12,605 nt of DNA. It comes from Chloroflexota bacterium. GTDB lineage: Bacteria > Chloroflexota > Anaerolineae > Anaerolineales > JACQED01. The notes beneath the pieces were generated by a model, which ran no database searches, was not told the DNA's origin, and was given only the letters and a program-made list of their open reading frames with translations. The position numbers were made by a program, and so were the translations under genes. The stretch lies in contig JACQED010000166.1 in assembly GCA_016200785.1 (NCBI GenBank), positions 1-12,605 of the forward strand, in the 5' to 3' direction. Shown here piece by piece: positions 11,839 to 12,605 of the stretch (its first letter is position 1; every line of letters starts with the position of its first letter).

Positions 11839-12605
11839 GTGCCCGTCATCGATCCCGCCCAGCTTCGCCCACAGGCCACCGCGCTCGCCGCGAAATTCGG
11901 CAACCCCGACGCGATGATCGCCGACTTGCGCCATCTTCTGATCGACTATGCCGACACCGCGCGCCGACGCCGTTCGACGGCCCTTCCGGCTGATCGGGTG
12001 ACGCGCGAGGAATACGGCACGCCGCCGCCGGTTCTGCGCGCCGTCGTCAACGCCTTGCGGAAGCGCATCGTGGCCGCGCCACTGGCTTCGCTCGTACTGG
12101 TCGAAAAAATCTGGCGCGGCGGATCGCGCGAAGAAGCGCGGCTGGCCGCCGACCTTTTCGCGCTGGCCGCCCCCGGCGCTCCAAGCGAAGCGCTTCGTCT
12201 TCTCGAGACTTGGCTGTCCGACCTCGACGATGGCGATGCGGCGGACGCGTTGGCGACGATCGGGTGCGCGCCGCTGATGAGCGCCGACCCGCGCGCCCGC
12301 TTGAAAGACGCGCGCCGCTGGCTGGCCTCGGAGAACTATCAAGTGCGGCGCTTCGGCGTGATGGCGATCGCGGCACTGGCGCGCGACAAGACCTTTCACG
12401 ATCCGGCGGCGCTTCTCGATCCGCTTCACGGCGTGATGAACGAGTCCTCGCCTGACTTGCGGAAGGCAGTCGCGGCCGCCCTGCGCGACATCACATCCGC
12501 CGGCCAGGTCGAAGTCGCGCGTTTCCTTCGCGATTACGCGCTGGCTGCCGACCCCGCCGCCCACTGGATCGTCCGGCACGGGATGACTCGGCTTACAACC
12601 GAAAT
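11839..12605 (+). CDS. AlkD-like DNA alkylation repair / HEAT-repeat protein (3' end beyond window)
   Basis: From GTG 11839 the frame stays open to the window edge, 255 codons. The protein consists of paired alpha helices typical of ALK/HEAT repeats. Hallmarks are EKIWRGGSREEARLAADLFAL and WLASENYQVRRFGVMAIAAL, which resemble the AlkD/AlkC DNA glycosylase family that removes alkylated bases (3- and 7-methyl purines) without base flipping. The match is by helix pattern and these segments; the catalytic Asp cannot be placed with certainty, so a non-enzymatic HEAT scaffold is possible. GTG 11839 is preferred; TTG 11830 in the CATTG tract is an alternative, and no clear ribosome-binding site is visible because the repeat tract lies where it would be. 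Confidence 0.75.
   Translation, partial: MPVIDPAQLRPQATALAAKFGNPDAMIADLRHLLIDYADTARRRRSTALPADRVTREEYGTPPPVLRAVVNALRKRIVAAPLASLVLVEKIWRGGSREEARLAADLFALAAPGAPSEALRLLETWLSDLDDGDAADALATIGCAPLMSADPRARLKDARRWLASENYQVRRFGVMAIAALARDKTFHDPAALLDPLHGVMNESSPDLRKAVAAALRDITSAGQVEVARFLRDYALAADPAAHWIVRHGMTRLTTE

Noticed and set aside
10320..12605. Acetyltransferase, amidinohydrolase and AlkD-like protein as one defence or modification system
   Set aside because: Only the first two are directly coupled; their families are common and scattered, the third gene is separated by a repeat tract, and no nuclease, toxin or mobile-element gene accompanies them.

Overview
The window looks like a piece of a GC-rich bacterial chromosome, most probably from the Chloroflexota (Anaerolineae-like) or a similar lineage. 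The basis is gene content: a SAM-I riboswitch on metK, an archaeal/eukaryal-type prolyl-tRNA synthetase, an RRM RNA-binding protein with an RGG tail, sigma-70-like promoters, and degenerate 7-nt repeats between and inside genes. This assignment is an inference; there is no rRNA or marker alignment. All convincing genes lie on the + strand.

Region by region. Bases 1-122 hold the 3' end of an unrecognised gene. Bases 155-2511 encode a GT2 glycosyltransferase and a polyprenyl-phosphate sugar-1-phosphate transferase overlapping by 4 nt, an exopolysaccharide or glycan initiation and extension pair. Bases 2521-4026 are a strong promoter, a SAM-I riboswitch with a readable terminator/antiterminator switch, and metK. 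Bases 4036-6845 carry a promoter-like site, a structured leader and three overlapping genes: a calcineurin-like phosphoesterase lacking the usual motif-I histidine, a ParB/sulfiredoxin-like protein with a DGNHR motif, and an APH-like small-molecule kinase homologue. Bases 6846-6972 hold a long inverted-repeat element. Bases 6973-8973 encode a LOG/SLOG-family protein followed after 3 nt by ProRS. Bases 9024-9206 encode a small membrane protein. Bases 9299-9848 are a promoter, the RRM protein gene and a 17-bp perfect hairpin. Bases 9842-10238 look like a frameshifted, 5'-incomplete gene remnant. Bases 10257-10302 hold a second inverted-repeat element. From 10320 come a GNAT acetyltransferase, directly abutting a DDAH/arginine-deiminase-like amidinohydrolase, then a CATTG repeat tract and the start of an AlkD-like HEAT-repeat protein that runs off the window.

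The most striking features: (1) degenerate 7-nt tandem repeats of the kind usually found between genes lie in-frame inside two unrelated enzymes, and in the glycosyltransferase 3 x 7 nt is read as a 7-residue protein repeat; (2) two promoter-like sites share the layout TANAAT, 7 nt, ATG, which predicts leaderless transcripts; (3) the tightly coupled phosphoesterase/ParB-like/kinase-like trio has no function I recognise and is the best candidate for an undescribed system. The rest is ordinary housekeeping content.
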